Made by a program: the position numbers and the translations under genes
Notes under the pieces: generated by a model
Database searches by the model: none
Told to the model about the DNA's origin: nothing
What the model saw: only the letters and a program-made list of their open reading frames with translations
NCBI RefSeq assembly: GCF_003443675.1
Contig: NZ_CP031963.1
Location: forward strand, 2,131,501 to 2,195,500
DNA from: Aquimarina sp. BL5
GTDB lineage: Bacteria > Bacteroidota > Bacteroidia > Flavobacteriales > Flavobacteriaceae
Direction of reading: 5' to 3'
Length of the DNA stretch: 64,000 bases
Shown here: piece after piece, positions 51,484 through 60,153 of the stretch
Numbering within the stretch: position 1 is the stretch's first letter
Layout of the letters: the number at the start of each line of letters is the position of its first letter

Positions 51484-52200
51484 TTATGCAGTTATCGCTT
51501 CAAAAGTAACTACATTTACTTCTTTATTCTGAAGATCTTCATAGCGCATTGCCAGTTCTTCATCATTTTTAACAATCTGAGTAATACTTCTGGTTTTTAA
51601 AAAACCTCTATCAATTTGCAGATCTACATCCTTATCTCCAATTCCGGCATTCTTATGAAAACCCAATAATGTATCAGCACTTAATATGTTTTCCTCCTCA
51701 AACACCTCAAACCAACCTTGTCTTGTTTTCTTCATTTCACTAGTATACAAGGTGGAAGAAGACCAAATGTGAGTTTCTTTTCCTAAAATTCTGAAATGTC
51801 GTTGTTTTCCATCCCAAACCAACTCAAAAAACTCAAGATCCGATTGCCAATTTGCCGCAACTATTGTAAAAGGTTCAATTCCTTTATAATCATATGTCAG
51901 CATAGCTTTTTGCAAATTATCTGCACCTAAAAGGTCTTTTACGACCACTCCTCTACTTTGTCTATAAGACACCGATCTTTCATGAATTTCGAAACCTCCA
52001 TTAAGAAGGCAAATCATCGTGTTTTTATCACTAAGCCCTATCCAGGTTCCCCCAGCTACAGCATCTTTAGGAAATAGCATTCTGGTTTTATCAACTTGAT
52101 AAAATTCCGGAACTAAGGTTTTCCTATTTATAGCCTCATCGCGATTAGAGGTTAATATAAAACCATTTTCTTGGGTGGGGATCAACGTTACTGTACACAT
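51484..52200 (-). CDS. NRDE (TANGO2-type) family protein
   Basis: From the ATG at 52200 the product has 238 residues starting Met-Cys-Thr-Val-Thr. A longer in-frame start at 52227 would bury this Cys, so the short form is chosen. The family signature is complete: MCTVTLIP, FILTSNRDEAINR (the NRDE box), DAVAGGTWIGLSDKN, and LLNGGF. The N-terminal Cys and Ntn-hydrolase-like fold suggest an amidase-type activity, but the role of bacterial NRDE proteins is not known. The gene ends 60 bases downstream of the neighbouring gene's start and diverges from pruA. Confidence 0.88.
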   Translation of the reverse strand: MCTVTLIPTQENGFILTSNRDEAINRKTLVPEFYQVDKTRMLFPKDAVAGGTWIGLSDKNTMICLLNGGFEIHERSVSYRQSRGVVVKDLLGADNLQKAMLTYDYKGIEPFTIVAANWQSDLEFFELVWDGKQRHFRILGKETHIWSSSTLYTSEMKKTRQGWFEVFEEENILSADTLLGFHKNAGIGDKDVDLQIDRGFLKTRSITQIVKNDEELAMRYEDLQNKEVNVVTFEAITA

Positions 52201-52299
52201 AGGTTTTGGGTCGGATAAATTTCGCACAACTTACGAAAAAAAATACATACCGCAGATGTTTATAAAAGGTTAAAATCAATATTGCCCTACATAATTTCC

Positions 52300-52307
52300 T
52301 ATCTTTG
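52300..52307 (+). promoter_or_regulatory. -7 promoter box (tatctttg) of pruA
   Basis: Matches TAnnTTTG and lies 53 bases before the pruA start codon. Confidence 0.5.
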
Positions 52308-52360
52308 CCGCTTGAAGTATACTAACACATCTTACAAATCAAACTAAAATACACAAGATT

Positions 52361-53989
52361 ATGGGAAAAGGTTTTTTTCAAGTTCCAACAGCGATAAATG
52401 AGCCTGTAAAATCATATGCTCCAGGAACTCCGGAAAGAGAAGAAGTTCTGGCTACATACAAATCTATGTATAACTCATCTGTCGATGTTCCTTTATATAT
52501 TAATGGCGAAGAAATCAGAACTGGAGATACGGGCACAATGTCACCTCCACACGACCATAAACATCAATTAGGGATATATCATAAAGCTGAAAAGCAACAT
52601 GTTCAAACCGCTATTGATACAGCTATCGAAGCTCGTAAAAAATGGGCGGATTTAGCATGGGAACAACGTGCTGCTATTTTCTTAAGAGCTGCAGAATTAA
52701 TTGCCGGACCTTACAGAGCTAAAATTAATGCAGCTACGATGTTAGCCCAATCCAAAAATATTTTTCAAGCAGAAATTGATGCTGCTTGCGAGTTTATAGA
52801 TTTCCTGCGTTTTAACGTAGAATTCATGACTCAGATTTATGAAGATCAACCAGGCTCCACCTCTGGAGCTTGGAATAGACTAGAGTACAGACCATTAGAA
52901 GGTTTTGTTTATGCAATCACTCCATTTAATTTTACTGCAATTGCTGGAAATTTACCAGCGAGTGCTGCTTTAATGGGAAACACAGTGGTTTGGAAACCTA
53001 GTGATAGCCAAATCTATTCTGCAAAAGTAATTATAGACATTTTTAAAGAAGCTGGTGTACCTGATGGAGTAATTAATGTAGTATACGGAGATCCTGTAAT
53101 GATTACCGATACAGTATTGGCGAGTCCTGATTTTGCAGGTATTCACTTTACTGGTAGCACTCATGTATTTAAAGATATCTGGGCTAAAATCGGTACTAAT
53201 ATTCATAACTACAAAACCTATCCAAGAATCGTAGGGGAAACAGGAGGAAAAGATTTTATCGTAGCACATCCTAGTGCAAATGCTAAGCAAGTAGCCACAG
53301 GGATTTCTCGTGGAGCATTCGAATTCCAAGGGCAAAAATGTAGTGCAGCATCCAGAGCATATATACCTAAAAGTTTATGGACTGATGTAGAAAAATTCTT
53401 AAAAGCAGACATCAAATCCTTTAAAATGGGATCGCCGGAAGACATGGGCAATTTTATTACTGCAGTAATCCACGAAGGTTCTTTTGATAAACTTGCCAAA
53501 TACATTGACCAAGCTAAAGAAGATAAAGGAGCAACTATCATTGCTGGCGGTGGATATGATAAATCCAAAGGATATTTCATCGAACCAACAGTTATTCTTG
53601 CGGAAGATCCTAAATACACAACCATGTGTACGGAGCTTTTTGGACCTGTTATTACCATTTATGTATATGAAGATAACAAATGGGAAGAAACACTAGCTTT
53701 AGTTGATAGCACTAGTGAATATGCATTAACAGGAGCTATTTTCTCTACTGACAGATATGCAGCTGCTGAAGCCACCAAAGTATTAGAAAATGCGGCTGGT
53801 AATTTCTATATTAATGACAAGCCAACTGGTGCAGTCGTAGGACAACAACCATTTGGTGGAGCAAGAGCATCGGGAACTAATGACAAAGCTGGATCATACC
53901 TTAACCTTTTACGTTGGGTATCACCTAGAACGATCAAGGAAACTTTTGTTACACCTGCAGATTATAGATATCCTTTCTTAGGAGAGTAG
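52361..53989 (+). CDS. pruA: L-glutamate gamma-semialdehyde (1-pyrroline-5-carboxylate) dehydrogenase
   Basis: The 542-residue enzyme oxidises glutamate semialdehyde to glutamate with NAD+ in proline breakdown. Aldehyde-dehydrogenase landmarks are present: ITPFNFTAIAGNLPASAALM (cofactor binding), IHFTGSTHVFKDIW, catalytic Glu in RIVGETGGKDF, catalytic Cys327 in EFQGQKCSAASRAYIP, and TELFGPVITIYVY and KPTGAVVGQQPFGGARASGT. Length and N-terminus match the monofunctional P5CDH type rather than the bifunctional PutA. No proline dehydrogenase gene is adjacent. It has its own promoter box and terminator. Confidence 0.95.
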   Translation: MGKGFFQVPTAINEPVKSYAPGTPEREEVLATYKSMYNSSVDVPLYINGEEIRTGDTGTMSPPHDHKHQLGIYHKAEKQHVQTAIDTAIEARKKWADLAWEQRAAIFLRAAELIAGPYRAKINAATMLAQSKNIFQAEIDAACEFIDFLRFNVEFMTQIYEDQPGSTSGAWNRLEYRPLEGFVYAITPFNFTAIAGNLPASAALMGNTVVWKPSDSQIYSAKVIIDIFKEAGVPDGVINVVYGDPVMITDTVLASPDFAGIHFTGSTHVFKDIWAKIGTNIHNYKTYPRIVGETGGKDFIVAHPSANAKQVATGISRGAFEFQGQKCSAASRAYIPKSLWTDVEKFLKADIKSFKMGSPEDMGNFITAVIHEGSFDKLAKYIDQAKEDKGATIIAGGGYDKSKGYFIEPTVILAEDPKYTTMCTELFGPVITIYVYEDNKWEETLALVDSTSEYALTGAIFSTDRYAAAEATKVLENAAGNFYINDKPTGAVVGQQPFGGARASGTNDKAGSYLNLLRWVSPRTIKETFVTPADYRYPFLGE

Positions 53990-54004
53990 TATAAAACTTA
54001 GTGA

Positions 54005-54038
54005 TAAAAGCGCCATTTGGCGCTTTTATACTTTTTAC
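54005..54038 (+). terminator. Terminator after pruA
   Basis: A perfect 11-bp stem (taaaagcgcca, 54005-54015, with tggcgctttta, 54018-54028) with a 2-base loop, followed by tactttttac. Confidence 0.8.
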
Positions 54039-54053
54039 ACACGTTAATTCACA

Positions 54054-54527
54054 ATGGATTCCATCATTAGGAAAGCAAAAATTGAAGACCTGGCAACACT
54101 ACTGGATTTTGAACAAAAAATCATAGAAGCAGAAACACCTATGGATCCTACACTAAAGACTGATGAAAGGATTAGTTATTATGATCTTGGTGAATACATA
54201 AAAGCGGATCATACAGAAGTTGCAGTTGCAGAAGTAGACGGAGAAATTATCGGCAGTGGTTATGGACAAATCAGAGATCGAAAAGAATATTTCAAACAAA
54301 AAAAAATGGGATATATCGGCTTTATGTATGTAAAAGAAGCCTTTAGAGGACAAGGAGTAAGCCAGGAAATAATTAAATATTTATCAGATTGGTTTGCAGC
54401 AAAAAATATCAAAGAAATACAGCTTGATGTTTATGATCAAAACCCTAGAGCTATTAGAGCTTATGAAAAAGCGGGATTTGAAAAATACTTGGTTCGTATG
54501 CGAATTAATTTAAAAGATCAATCTTGA
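54054..54527 (+). CDS. GNAT family N-acetyltransferase
   Basis: The 157-residue protein has the GNAT fold: IRKAKIEDLATLLDFEQ at the start, AEVDGEIIGSGYGQIRD (strands 2-3), GFMYVKEAFRGQGVSQEII with the acetyl-CoA-binding R-G-Q-G-V loop, and LDVYDQNPRAIRAYEKAGFE at the end. The acceptor (small molecule or protein) cannot be told. It follows pruA by 64 bases with a terminator between, so it may use its own promoter or read-through. Confidence 0.9.
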   Translation: MDSIIRKAKIEDLATLLDFEQKIIEAETPMDPTLKTDERISYYDLGEYIKADHTEVAVAEVDGEIIGSGYGQIRDRKEYFKQKKMGYIGFMYVKEAFRGQGVSQEIIKYLSDWFAAKNIKEIQLDVYDQNPRAIRAYEKAGFEKYLVRMRINLKDQS

Positions 54528-54842
54528 TAAACGATCTCGAAACCTTCAATTTTCTTTATTCTTTATCTTACTTACTTATAATCAAAAATTTACTACAATA
54601 TAAACGCTTTATAATTTTTACCTTTATATTGGATTCCAACCTTCGTTGGAATAACAAAAAAACCTTGTCCTCTAGGATCTCATATAGCTACCACACTAAG
54701 TTTGTCCAAGTGTTGCAAAATAAAGATTGAAATCTATGTTCCTGATACATAAAACCCATTTTATAATAAAAACAATTACAAACACTATCTTTAGGCAAGT
54801 ATTTGCATTCTAAGTAAGCAAAATATAATCCTTAAAAACTCC
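54528..54842. other. 315-bp intergenic region with one hairpin
   Basis: No convincing gene. An 8-bp perfect hairpin attccaac/gttggaat with loop cttc lies at 54633-54652. It has no T-run on the plus strand, so it is not a clear terminator for the GNAT gene; the minus-strand side has several T. A 68-codon ORF starting with TTG overlaps the GNAT stop but lacks protein-like composition and was rejected. Confidence 0.45.
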
Positions 54843-56102
54843 ATGAATCAAAAAAAAGCTCCTTGGTATTTTCTTTTACTACTTATTTTGGCTGGAGAAT
54901 CTGTATTTATTCTTCCCTTTGTACTTGCTCGGGTCTTTAGACCTACAGTACTAGAAGCTTTTGGACTGGATAACCTACAGTTAGGGCTTTGCTTTTCTGT
55001 ATATGGTATCGTTGCTTTACTATCCTATCTTTTTGGAGGTCCGATTGCAGATAAATTTCCTCCTAGAAAACTGATTGCAGTAGCACTATGGATGACCGCT
55101 CTTGGAGGATTGGTGTATGCCACATTCCCTGGATACACCACACTGAAACTACTATATGGATATTGGGGCTTTACGACTATTTTTTTATTCTGGGCACCTA
55201 TGATCAAAGCTACTCGAGTTTGGGGTGGAACTTCATCACAAGGAAAAGCATTTGGATTTCTAGACGGTGGACGTGGATTAGTGGGAGCATTATTTGGTGC
55301 AATGGGTGTATTTATTTTTTCATTATTTATTACTTCTGAAATTTCGGAAGCTACAGTTTTAGAAAGTAAAGCAGCTTTTAGACAAGTAATATTGGTATCT
55401 TCTGGTATTGTAAGTCTGGTAGGAATTCTTGTATGGTTCTTTATGAAATTAGATCAAAAAACAGAGCAAAAGATCATCTTAGAAAAAATAACAATCTCTC
55501 AAGTTACAGCTGTTCTTCGATTACCCTCTGTATGGTTACTAATGATTATTATTCTTTGTGCATATGTAGGTTACAAAATTACGGATGTATTTTCCCTCTA
55601 CGCAAAAGATGTAATGTTATACGACCAAGTGAAATCTGCGCAAGTAGGTACGTTTCTATTATTTATCCGCCCAGTAATTGGCGTCTTGATCGGAGTATTG
55701 GCAGATCGCACACAAACCACCTTCTGGCTAGTAGTAAGCTTTGTAATATCTTTCTTTGGAGCGTTATTATTTGCGCTAGGTATAATCACAACATCTGCAA
55801 CCACATTATTCTTTATTTCGATATTAGTAGTAGCAACGGGAGTATATGCCGCACGTTCTCTGTATTTTGCAGTGATGCAACGTGGTCAAATTCCGTTAGT
55901 TCTTACCGGAACTGCTGTTGGACTTATTTCTTTAATCGGCTATACCCCCGATATTTTTGCAGGTCCTGCCATGGGATATCTTTTGGATAATTCTCCAGGA
56001 ATACAAGGACACAAACATGTATTCTGGATGTTAGCCTTATTTTCTTCTATTGGTGGTATTGCTGCCTGGTATTACTATCGATTATACCAAAAGAAAGAGT
56101 AA
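54843..56102 (+). CDS. Major facilitator superfamily transporter
   Basis: The 419-residue protein has about twelve membrane helices in two halves. Between helices 2 and 3 lies the MFS motif A region (FGGPIADKFPPRKLIAVALW), repeated in weaker form in the second half (LIGVLADRTQTTFWLVV). Helices 4-5 contain GFLDGGRGLVGALFGAMG and the C-terminal half GQIPLVLTGTAVGLISLIGY and YTPDIFAGPAMGYLLD, reminiscent of nitrate/nucleoside/oxalate-type MFS carriers, but a substrate cannot be assigned. It stands alone. Confidence 0.88.
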   Translation: MNQKKAPWYFLLLLILAGESVFILPFVLARVFRPTVLEAFGLDNLQLGLCFSVYGIVALLSYLFGGPIADKFPPRKLIAVALWMTALGGLVYATFPGYTTLKLLYGYWGFTTIFLFWAPMIKATRVWGGTSSQGKAFGFLDGGRGLVGALFGAMGVFIFSLFITSEISEATVLESKAAFRQVILVSSGIVSLVGILVWFFMKLDQKTEQKIILEKITISQVTAVLRLPSVWLLMIIILCAYVGYKITDVFSLYAKDVMLYDQVKSAQVGTFLLFIRPVIGVLIGVLADRTQTTFWLVVSFVISFFGALLFALGIITTSATTLFFISILVVATGVYAARSLYFAVMQRGQIPLVLTGTAVGLISLIGYTPDIFAGPAMGYLLDNSPGIQGHKHVFWMLALFSSIGGIAAWYYYRLYQKKE

Positions 56103-56386
56103 ACTCTATTCTTAAACCTCTACAAAAAAAATATTAATTCCAGTATCCTTGTTTTTATTTACAGGGAAATTTACTTTTCTTTATAAAATAATTTAGCATT
56201 AAATCTCTTATGTATACGATTACAAATACTTATAAATGAGTACAAACGAATATATAATATAAATAAATGTAATTGCTGTAATACAGTAGTTGTAGAACAT
56301 TCAACTAAATTAGATCCAAAATTAAGGTAACATTTTACTTCTATTCGACACATACATATAAACCGTTTTAAAACATCAAATAAATT

Positions 56387-58126
56387 ATGAAATTAAAGAA
56401 TTTAACTTTTATCATTCTTATCTTTTTATACAGCTGCGATACTGAAGAAAATGATTTAGAAGAATCAATAAATGAAGATTCTATTCCTTTTACTACAGCT
56501 ATTTCAAATCTTGAAAACAAAAATGGAGTCATAATAACTGAAAATACAGTAACCTTCACAGAAGACATTACTATACCAGAAGATGTTATTCTCAATTTCA
56601 ATGTTAGAGATCGAATGATAATTAATTCAGGTGTTACTGTAACAATAAATGGTATAATATCAGCTGGAAAATTTCAAATATTTGAAATAGCAGACGGAGG
56701 AAAAGTAAATGGTTGCCCACAAATTGAATATATCACCCCTCAATGGTGGGGAACAGATGATACTGGCTCTACTCCAGCATCAGATAATTTTCAAACAGCA
56801 ATTGAATCTTTTGATTGTATTAAAAAGTTTGTGTCAAGTGGAAAATTTCTACTAGATAAAGAAATTTTACTAAATATAGATGAAAGAAACTATGATTTTA
56901 CTGGAAGTCATTTTATAGGAACCGAAATAGGAACTTTATTTGGTGCAGGAGGATTGGTAACAATAGGAAATAGAAATTTTAATTTAGATGAGAATTATTC
57001 TGTCGAAAATGTAACCGTCCTAGGCGGTACATATCAACCAAAAAATAATCACGATAATTCATTAGCAATTTTAAATGCTAAGAACATCAAAATATCTGGT
57101 GTAACTATTCTCGGAGATGAAGGTCTAAGAGGAATAGCTCTTCAAACACCAGGAGAAAACCTTGTAAATAATCCAATTATTGAAAATGTAATTATCGAAA
57201 ATGTTCTGCAAGAAGGAGGTGTAAATGTTATAAATATTGACTTGAATCACGGTTTAGTTAAAGATGTTATAATAAACAATGTGATAGGTTCTAGTATAAA
57301 TGAAATTAATCCCCAAAACAATAACCGAGAAGCAGCCTTTAGATGTAGTGGCCAAATAAGTGCTGAAAGTAATGAAATTAGAATAGATGGTCTAACAATT
57401 GATAATGTACTTCTTGACGAAGTTTATATGGGATTTAACTTAAGAGGTATTAAAACAAGTATTTCGAATGTAGAAATTGATAAGGTTGATTTTAGAGGTT
57501 TTAATATATACGGAGCAGAATTATTGAGTATGAATAATATTCAGATAAAAGGTTCTGGGCCTAATTTCTCTACTATTGGTATATACATTGATCATTTTGA
57601 ACCTATTAATGGATCTAATATTAATCTTAGTAAAATAGAGCTTACTGGGGAATTTGGGTTTGGCATATGGAATAGATCGAAAGAAGTCTCTTTTACTAAT
57701 GTTTATGCGAATATTAAATCAAACAATGTAGTTATTAAAAATACCGGTGATAATTGTGTTTACTCAGGTTTATATATTAAAAACAATGAATCATCGCCAA
57801 TACATGCTGCCATTTTTAATGGATTTGAAAATGATGAAATTCCATCTGTAGGTATAAATGTTAATTTTGACGGAGTAATTTTAGGTAATTTTACTCACGG
57901 AGTAATCAACCAAGCACGAAACTCTAATTTTAATTTTCAATTAGACGGTACATTCATTAATGGAGCTTTTTTCACCTTCTATAATACCAATGGGTACTCA
58001 AGTGTTTATAGAGCTGATATGAATTTAAGTTCTAATTCAAGCCCCATAAATAACTACAGAAATGGAGATTTATATGAATTATATGTTTATGATCCTATAA
58101 ATAATATCTATGTCCTAAACCCATAA
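56387..58126 (+). CDS. Lipoprotein with right-handed beta-helix
   Basis: The 579-residue product has a lipoprotein signal (LTFIILIFLYSC, Cys18) and an acidic Glu/Asp-rich linker. A beta-helix region begins near residue 60 (DITIPEDVILNFNVRDRMII), followed by PQWWGTDDTGSTPASDNFQTAIESFDCIKK, the entry segment of pectate-lyase-superfamily (Pectate_lyase_3-like) proteins. Many short rungs such as NVTVLGGTYQPKNN, NIKISGVTILGDEG, NPIIENVIIENVLQEGGVNV and ISNVEIDKVDFRGFNIYG come after it. It is probably a surface polysaccharide lyase, hydrolase or binding protein; catalytic residues cannot be assigned. A 10-bp inverted repeat (56289-56298 and 58129-58138) flanks the gene, and an attC-like hairpin directly follows the stop. 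Confidence 0.82.
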   Translation: MKLKNLTFIILIFLYSCDTEENDLEESINEDSIPFTTAISNLENKNGVIITENTVTFTEDITIPEDVILNFNVRDRMIINSGVTVTINGIISAGKFQIFEIADGGKVNGCPQIEYITPQWWGTDDTGSTPASDNFQTAIESFDCIKKFVSSGKFLLDKEILLNIDERNYDFTGSHFIGTEIGTLFGAGGLVTIGNRNFNLDENYSVENVTVLGGTYQPKNNHDNSLAILNAKNIKISGVTILGDEGLRGIALQTPGENLVNNPIIENVIIENVLQEGGVNVINIDLNHGLVKDVIINNVIGSSINEINPQNNNREAAFRCSGQISAESNEIRIDGLTIDNVLLDEVYMGFNLRGIKTSISNVEIDKVDFRGFNIYGAELLSMNNIQIKGSGPNFSTIGIYIDHFEPINGSNINLSKIELTGEFGFGIWNRSKEVSFTNVYANIKSNNVVIKNTGDNCVYSGLYIKNNESSPIHAAIFNGFENDEIPSVGINVNFDGVILGNFTHGVINQARNSNFNFQLDGTFINGAFFTFYNTNGYSSVYRADMNLSSNSSPINNYRNGDLYELYVYDPINNIYVLNP

Positions 58127-58197
58127 ACGTTCTACAACAATTTGTATGATGCATATGCTTCCTTCGGGAAGCAAACGCACCATACAAGAGACGTTAT
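58123..58197. repeat. 75-bp compound hairpin, attC-like in layout
   Basis: A central 6-bp stem gcttcc/ggaagc with a TTCG tetraloop (58157-58172) is enclosed by ttgtatg (58142-58148) with catacaa (58181-58187). Outer segments ataaacgttct (58123-58133) and agacgttat (58189-58197) pair with two bulged bases. Nested arms separated by unpaired spacers with end motifs around AAC and GTT recall integron attC sites, though the ends do not match the GTTRRRY consensus. It lies between two lipoprotein genes read in the same direction. Confidence 0.45.
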
Positions 58198-58220
58198 CAA
58201 TAATTTCAATAAAACTAACA

Positions 58221-58661
58221 ATGAATAAACAATTATCAATATTAGGAATGTTATTATTCTTTTTTTCTTGTTCTTCCACTAAACAAATTTCTAAAAACTC
58301 ATCACAAATACAAGGTAACAATAATACATTTTTGATAACTGAAATATCAACAGATAAAACTTATGGATTGTCACCTAAAAACCCAGTAGAAGTCGGAGGT
58401 GCTAAAAATTCACAAGGCCCAAAAAATGAACGAAGGTTTCTTAATGCGTTAGCTGGACCAAATGGAGAAAAAATTTCATATTATAGAGCAGGAAGCTGTT
58501 GTCCTGTCAAAAGCAAGAATGACCCTTTTGGTTTTGGTAGTGTTATGTTAGATAATTATCGAGTTACTTGGGAGAATTCAAAAGATACAATTTCAATTTA
58601 TATTAATATGTATGATTCCGGAAAACTAAAAGCTCCTGTTGGATTTACTATAAAAAAGTAG
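58221..58661 (+). CDS. Small lipoprotein of unknown function
   Basis: From the ATG at 58221 the product has 146 residues with a lipoprotein signal (MNKQLSILGMLLFFFSC, Cys17). The in-frame start at 58146 lies inside the compound hairpin and would add a basic non-signal peptide, so it is rejected. The mature domain contains TDKTYGLSPKNPVEVGGAKN, RRFLNALAGPNGEKISYYRA, a vicinal cysteine pair (GSCCPVKSKND) and GFGSVMLDNYRVTWE, a compact beta-rich domain seen in small Bacteroidota lipoproteins whose function I cannot name. It may form one transcription unit with the beta-helix gene. It is convergent with the gene that follows. Confidence 0.75.
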   Translation: MNKQLSILGMLLFFFSCSSTKQISKNSSQIQGNNNTFLITEISTDKTYGLSPKNPVEVGGAKNSQGPKNERRFLNALAGPNGEKISYYRAGSCCPVKSKNDPFGFGSVMLDNYRVTWENSKDTISIYINMYDSGKLKAPVGFTIKK

Positions 58662-58680
58662 CTGTTGTAACCCTTAGTTT

Positions 58681-59280
58681 TTACTTTGCCTTTTTTCTCA
58701 AAAACCAGGACAACTTCATGGCTAATGTTCCATAAGCAGCTCCAATTCTCACTTCTCTCTTATAGGGAGCTATTTTAGCTTCTACACGCATGGGTGATTT
58801 CGACTCCCAAACAATATTCTCTGGATTTGCTACTTCATATAACTTAAGTGCTACTTCTATTTTACACGGCTGTGAAAAACCTACATTATAACCAGGATAC
58901 ACCCACAATGTCTGAATATGCAAATTGTATTTTGCATTAGGATTGTTCCTAGAAACTATAAGTTTTCTTTTTTTAGGTATTGCATAGTTCAGGTTTTCAA
59001 TAAACATTGGCGCATACACGGTATCTCTATCTGCAAACCAAGAGCCTTTAAATCTTTCACCTAATCCAGGTTTATGCCTTTCTCGTATTCGCATCTTATC
59101 TTTTATAAACTCTTCCTCTGTGGTATAACCATGCACCTTTATGTTATCATACCCAAAAGTAACTGATAGTTCTTTTTCGCCTGCTAGTATGGAAATATCA
59201 CCAGAAGCCGTTTTTATTTTCTGACCTAAAACAGGCATTAAACTAAAAATAATTAGGATTATACTAAGTGAGTATCTCAT
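58681..59280 (-). CDS. Secreted protein of unknown function
   Basis: The 199-residue product has a signal peptide (MRYSLSIILIIFSLMPVLGQ). The mature part is basic with sequence islands KVHGYTTEEEFIKDKMRIRE, GERFKGSWFADRD, NPNAKYNLHIQTLWVYPGYN and VALKLYEVANPENIVW, and ends in WFLRKKAK. The middle looks like a LPS-assembly or DUF-type beta sandwich, but I do not recognise it. It lies 106 bases downstream of rsmG on the same strand. Confidence 0.68.
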   Translation of the reverse strand: MRYSLSIILIIFSLMPVLGQKIKTASGDISILAGEKELSVTFGYDNIKVHGYTTEEEFIKDKMRIRERHKPGLGERFKGSWFADRDTVYAPMFIENLNYAIPKKRKLIVSRNNPNAKYNLHIQTLWVYPGYNVGFSQPCKIEVALKLYEVANPENIVWESKSPMRVEAKIAPYKREVRIGAAYGTLAMKLSWFLRKKAK

Positions 59281-59386
59281 ATTCTTTATCTATCAATTAA
59301 GCTGACAAACATAATAATTATCTGATATATCGAAATCACAAATACAACTTTTTGTTTTTCCGTCTAAACTCCTTGCTGATAATAGT

Positions 59387-60016
59387 TTACAACTTATACT
59401 TTATCGGGAGATGTACTACTTTTTTGGTTTCAAAAAAATCTTCTTTAAAATAATCCGGTAAATTATATTGAGTCGCTTTTGGAAACAAAGCCAACTCTTC
59501 GGTTAAGTCACCTCCTTTTAGATACAAAATACCATTCGGTAATTCATGATTTGATTTTTTGGTAATATTTTTACGCACCCATTTCACAAAATCTGGCATA
59601 TTGGTCACTGCTCTACTAACCACAAAGTCAAAACGAGCATCAAATGTTCCTGCACGTTTTTGTTCTGCTTTAACATTTGTCAATCCTAACGCACTTGCAA
59701 CCTCATTAACAACACGTATTTTTTTTGCAATAACATCTACCAAATAAAACGTAGTTTCAGGAAATAGTATCGCTAATGGAATTCCCGGAAATCCACCACC
59801 TGTACCAACATCTAAAACGGAAGACCCTGCTTTAAACTCCTGAATCTTAGCAATTCCCAATGAATGGAGTACATGTCTTTCGTACAAAAGATCAATATCT
59901 TTTCTAGAGATTACATTGATTTTAGCGTTCCAATCTTTATACAAATCACCCAGCTGACCGAACTTATGTATTTGGTCCTCTGTTAATTCGGGGAAATATT
60001 TAAGTAGAATATCCAT
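59387..60016 (-). CDS. rsmG: 16S rRNA (guanine527-N7) methyltransferase RsmG
   Basis: The ATG at 60016 gives 209 residues, the normal length; the TTG at 60037 adds only seven basic residues. The enzyme methylates G527 of 16S rRNA in the decoding region, using SAM. Family features are LTEDQIHKFGQLGDLYKDWN and NAKINVISRKD near the start, the SAM motif VLDVGTGGGFPGIPLAILFP, FYLVDVIAKKIRVV and ARFDFVVSRAV. Loss of this enzyme gives low-level streptomycin resistance in other bacteria. It diverges from the desaturase gene. Confidence 0.96.
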   Translation of the reverse strand: MDILLKYFPELTEDQIHKFGQLGDLYKDWNAKINVISRKDIDLLYERHVLHSLGIAKIQEFKAGSSVLDVGTGGGFPGIPLAILFPETTFYLVDVIAKKIRVVNEVASALGLTNVKAEQKRAGTFDARFDFVVSRAVTNMPDFVKWVRKNITKKSNHELPNGILYLKGGDLTEELALFPKATQYNLPDYFKEDFFETKKVVHLPIKYKL

Positions 60017-60153
60017 TACGTATTTTTTAAAGCGCAAAAATACATGTTAACTTGATATATTTTACTACTTTTTAAGAAGTTAGAAAAATATAAATACCTA
60101 ACTTTACCGAATAATTTATGACTAATAACGTTTAGTTATAAACCCAAAAACCC

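Noticed and set aside
52201..52227. Longer start for the NRDE protein
   Set aside because: It would bury the conserved N-terminal Met-Cys-Thr of the family.
54524..54730. 68-codon ORF after the GNAT gene
   Set aside because: It needs a TTG start overlapping the GNAT stop, has biased hydrophobic/aromatic composition and spans a hairpin.
58123..58197. True integron attC site
   Set aside because: The terminal heptamers do not match the GTTRRRY/RYYYAAC consensus, and neither an integrase nor a second site is in the window; kept only as an attC-like hairpin.
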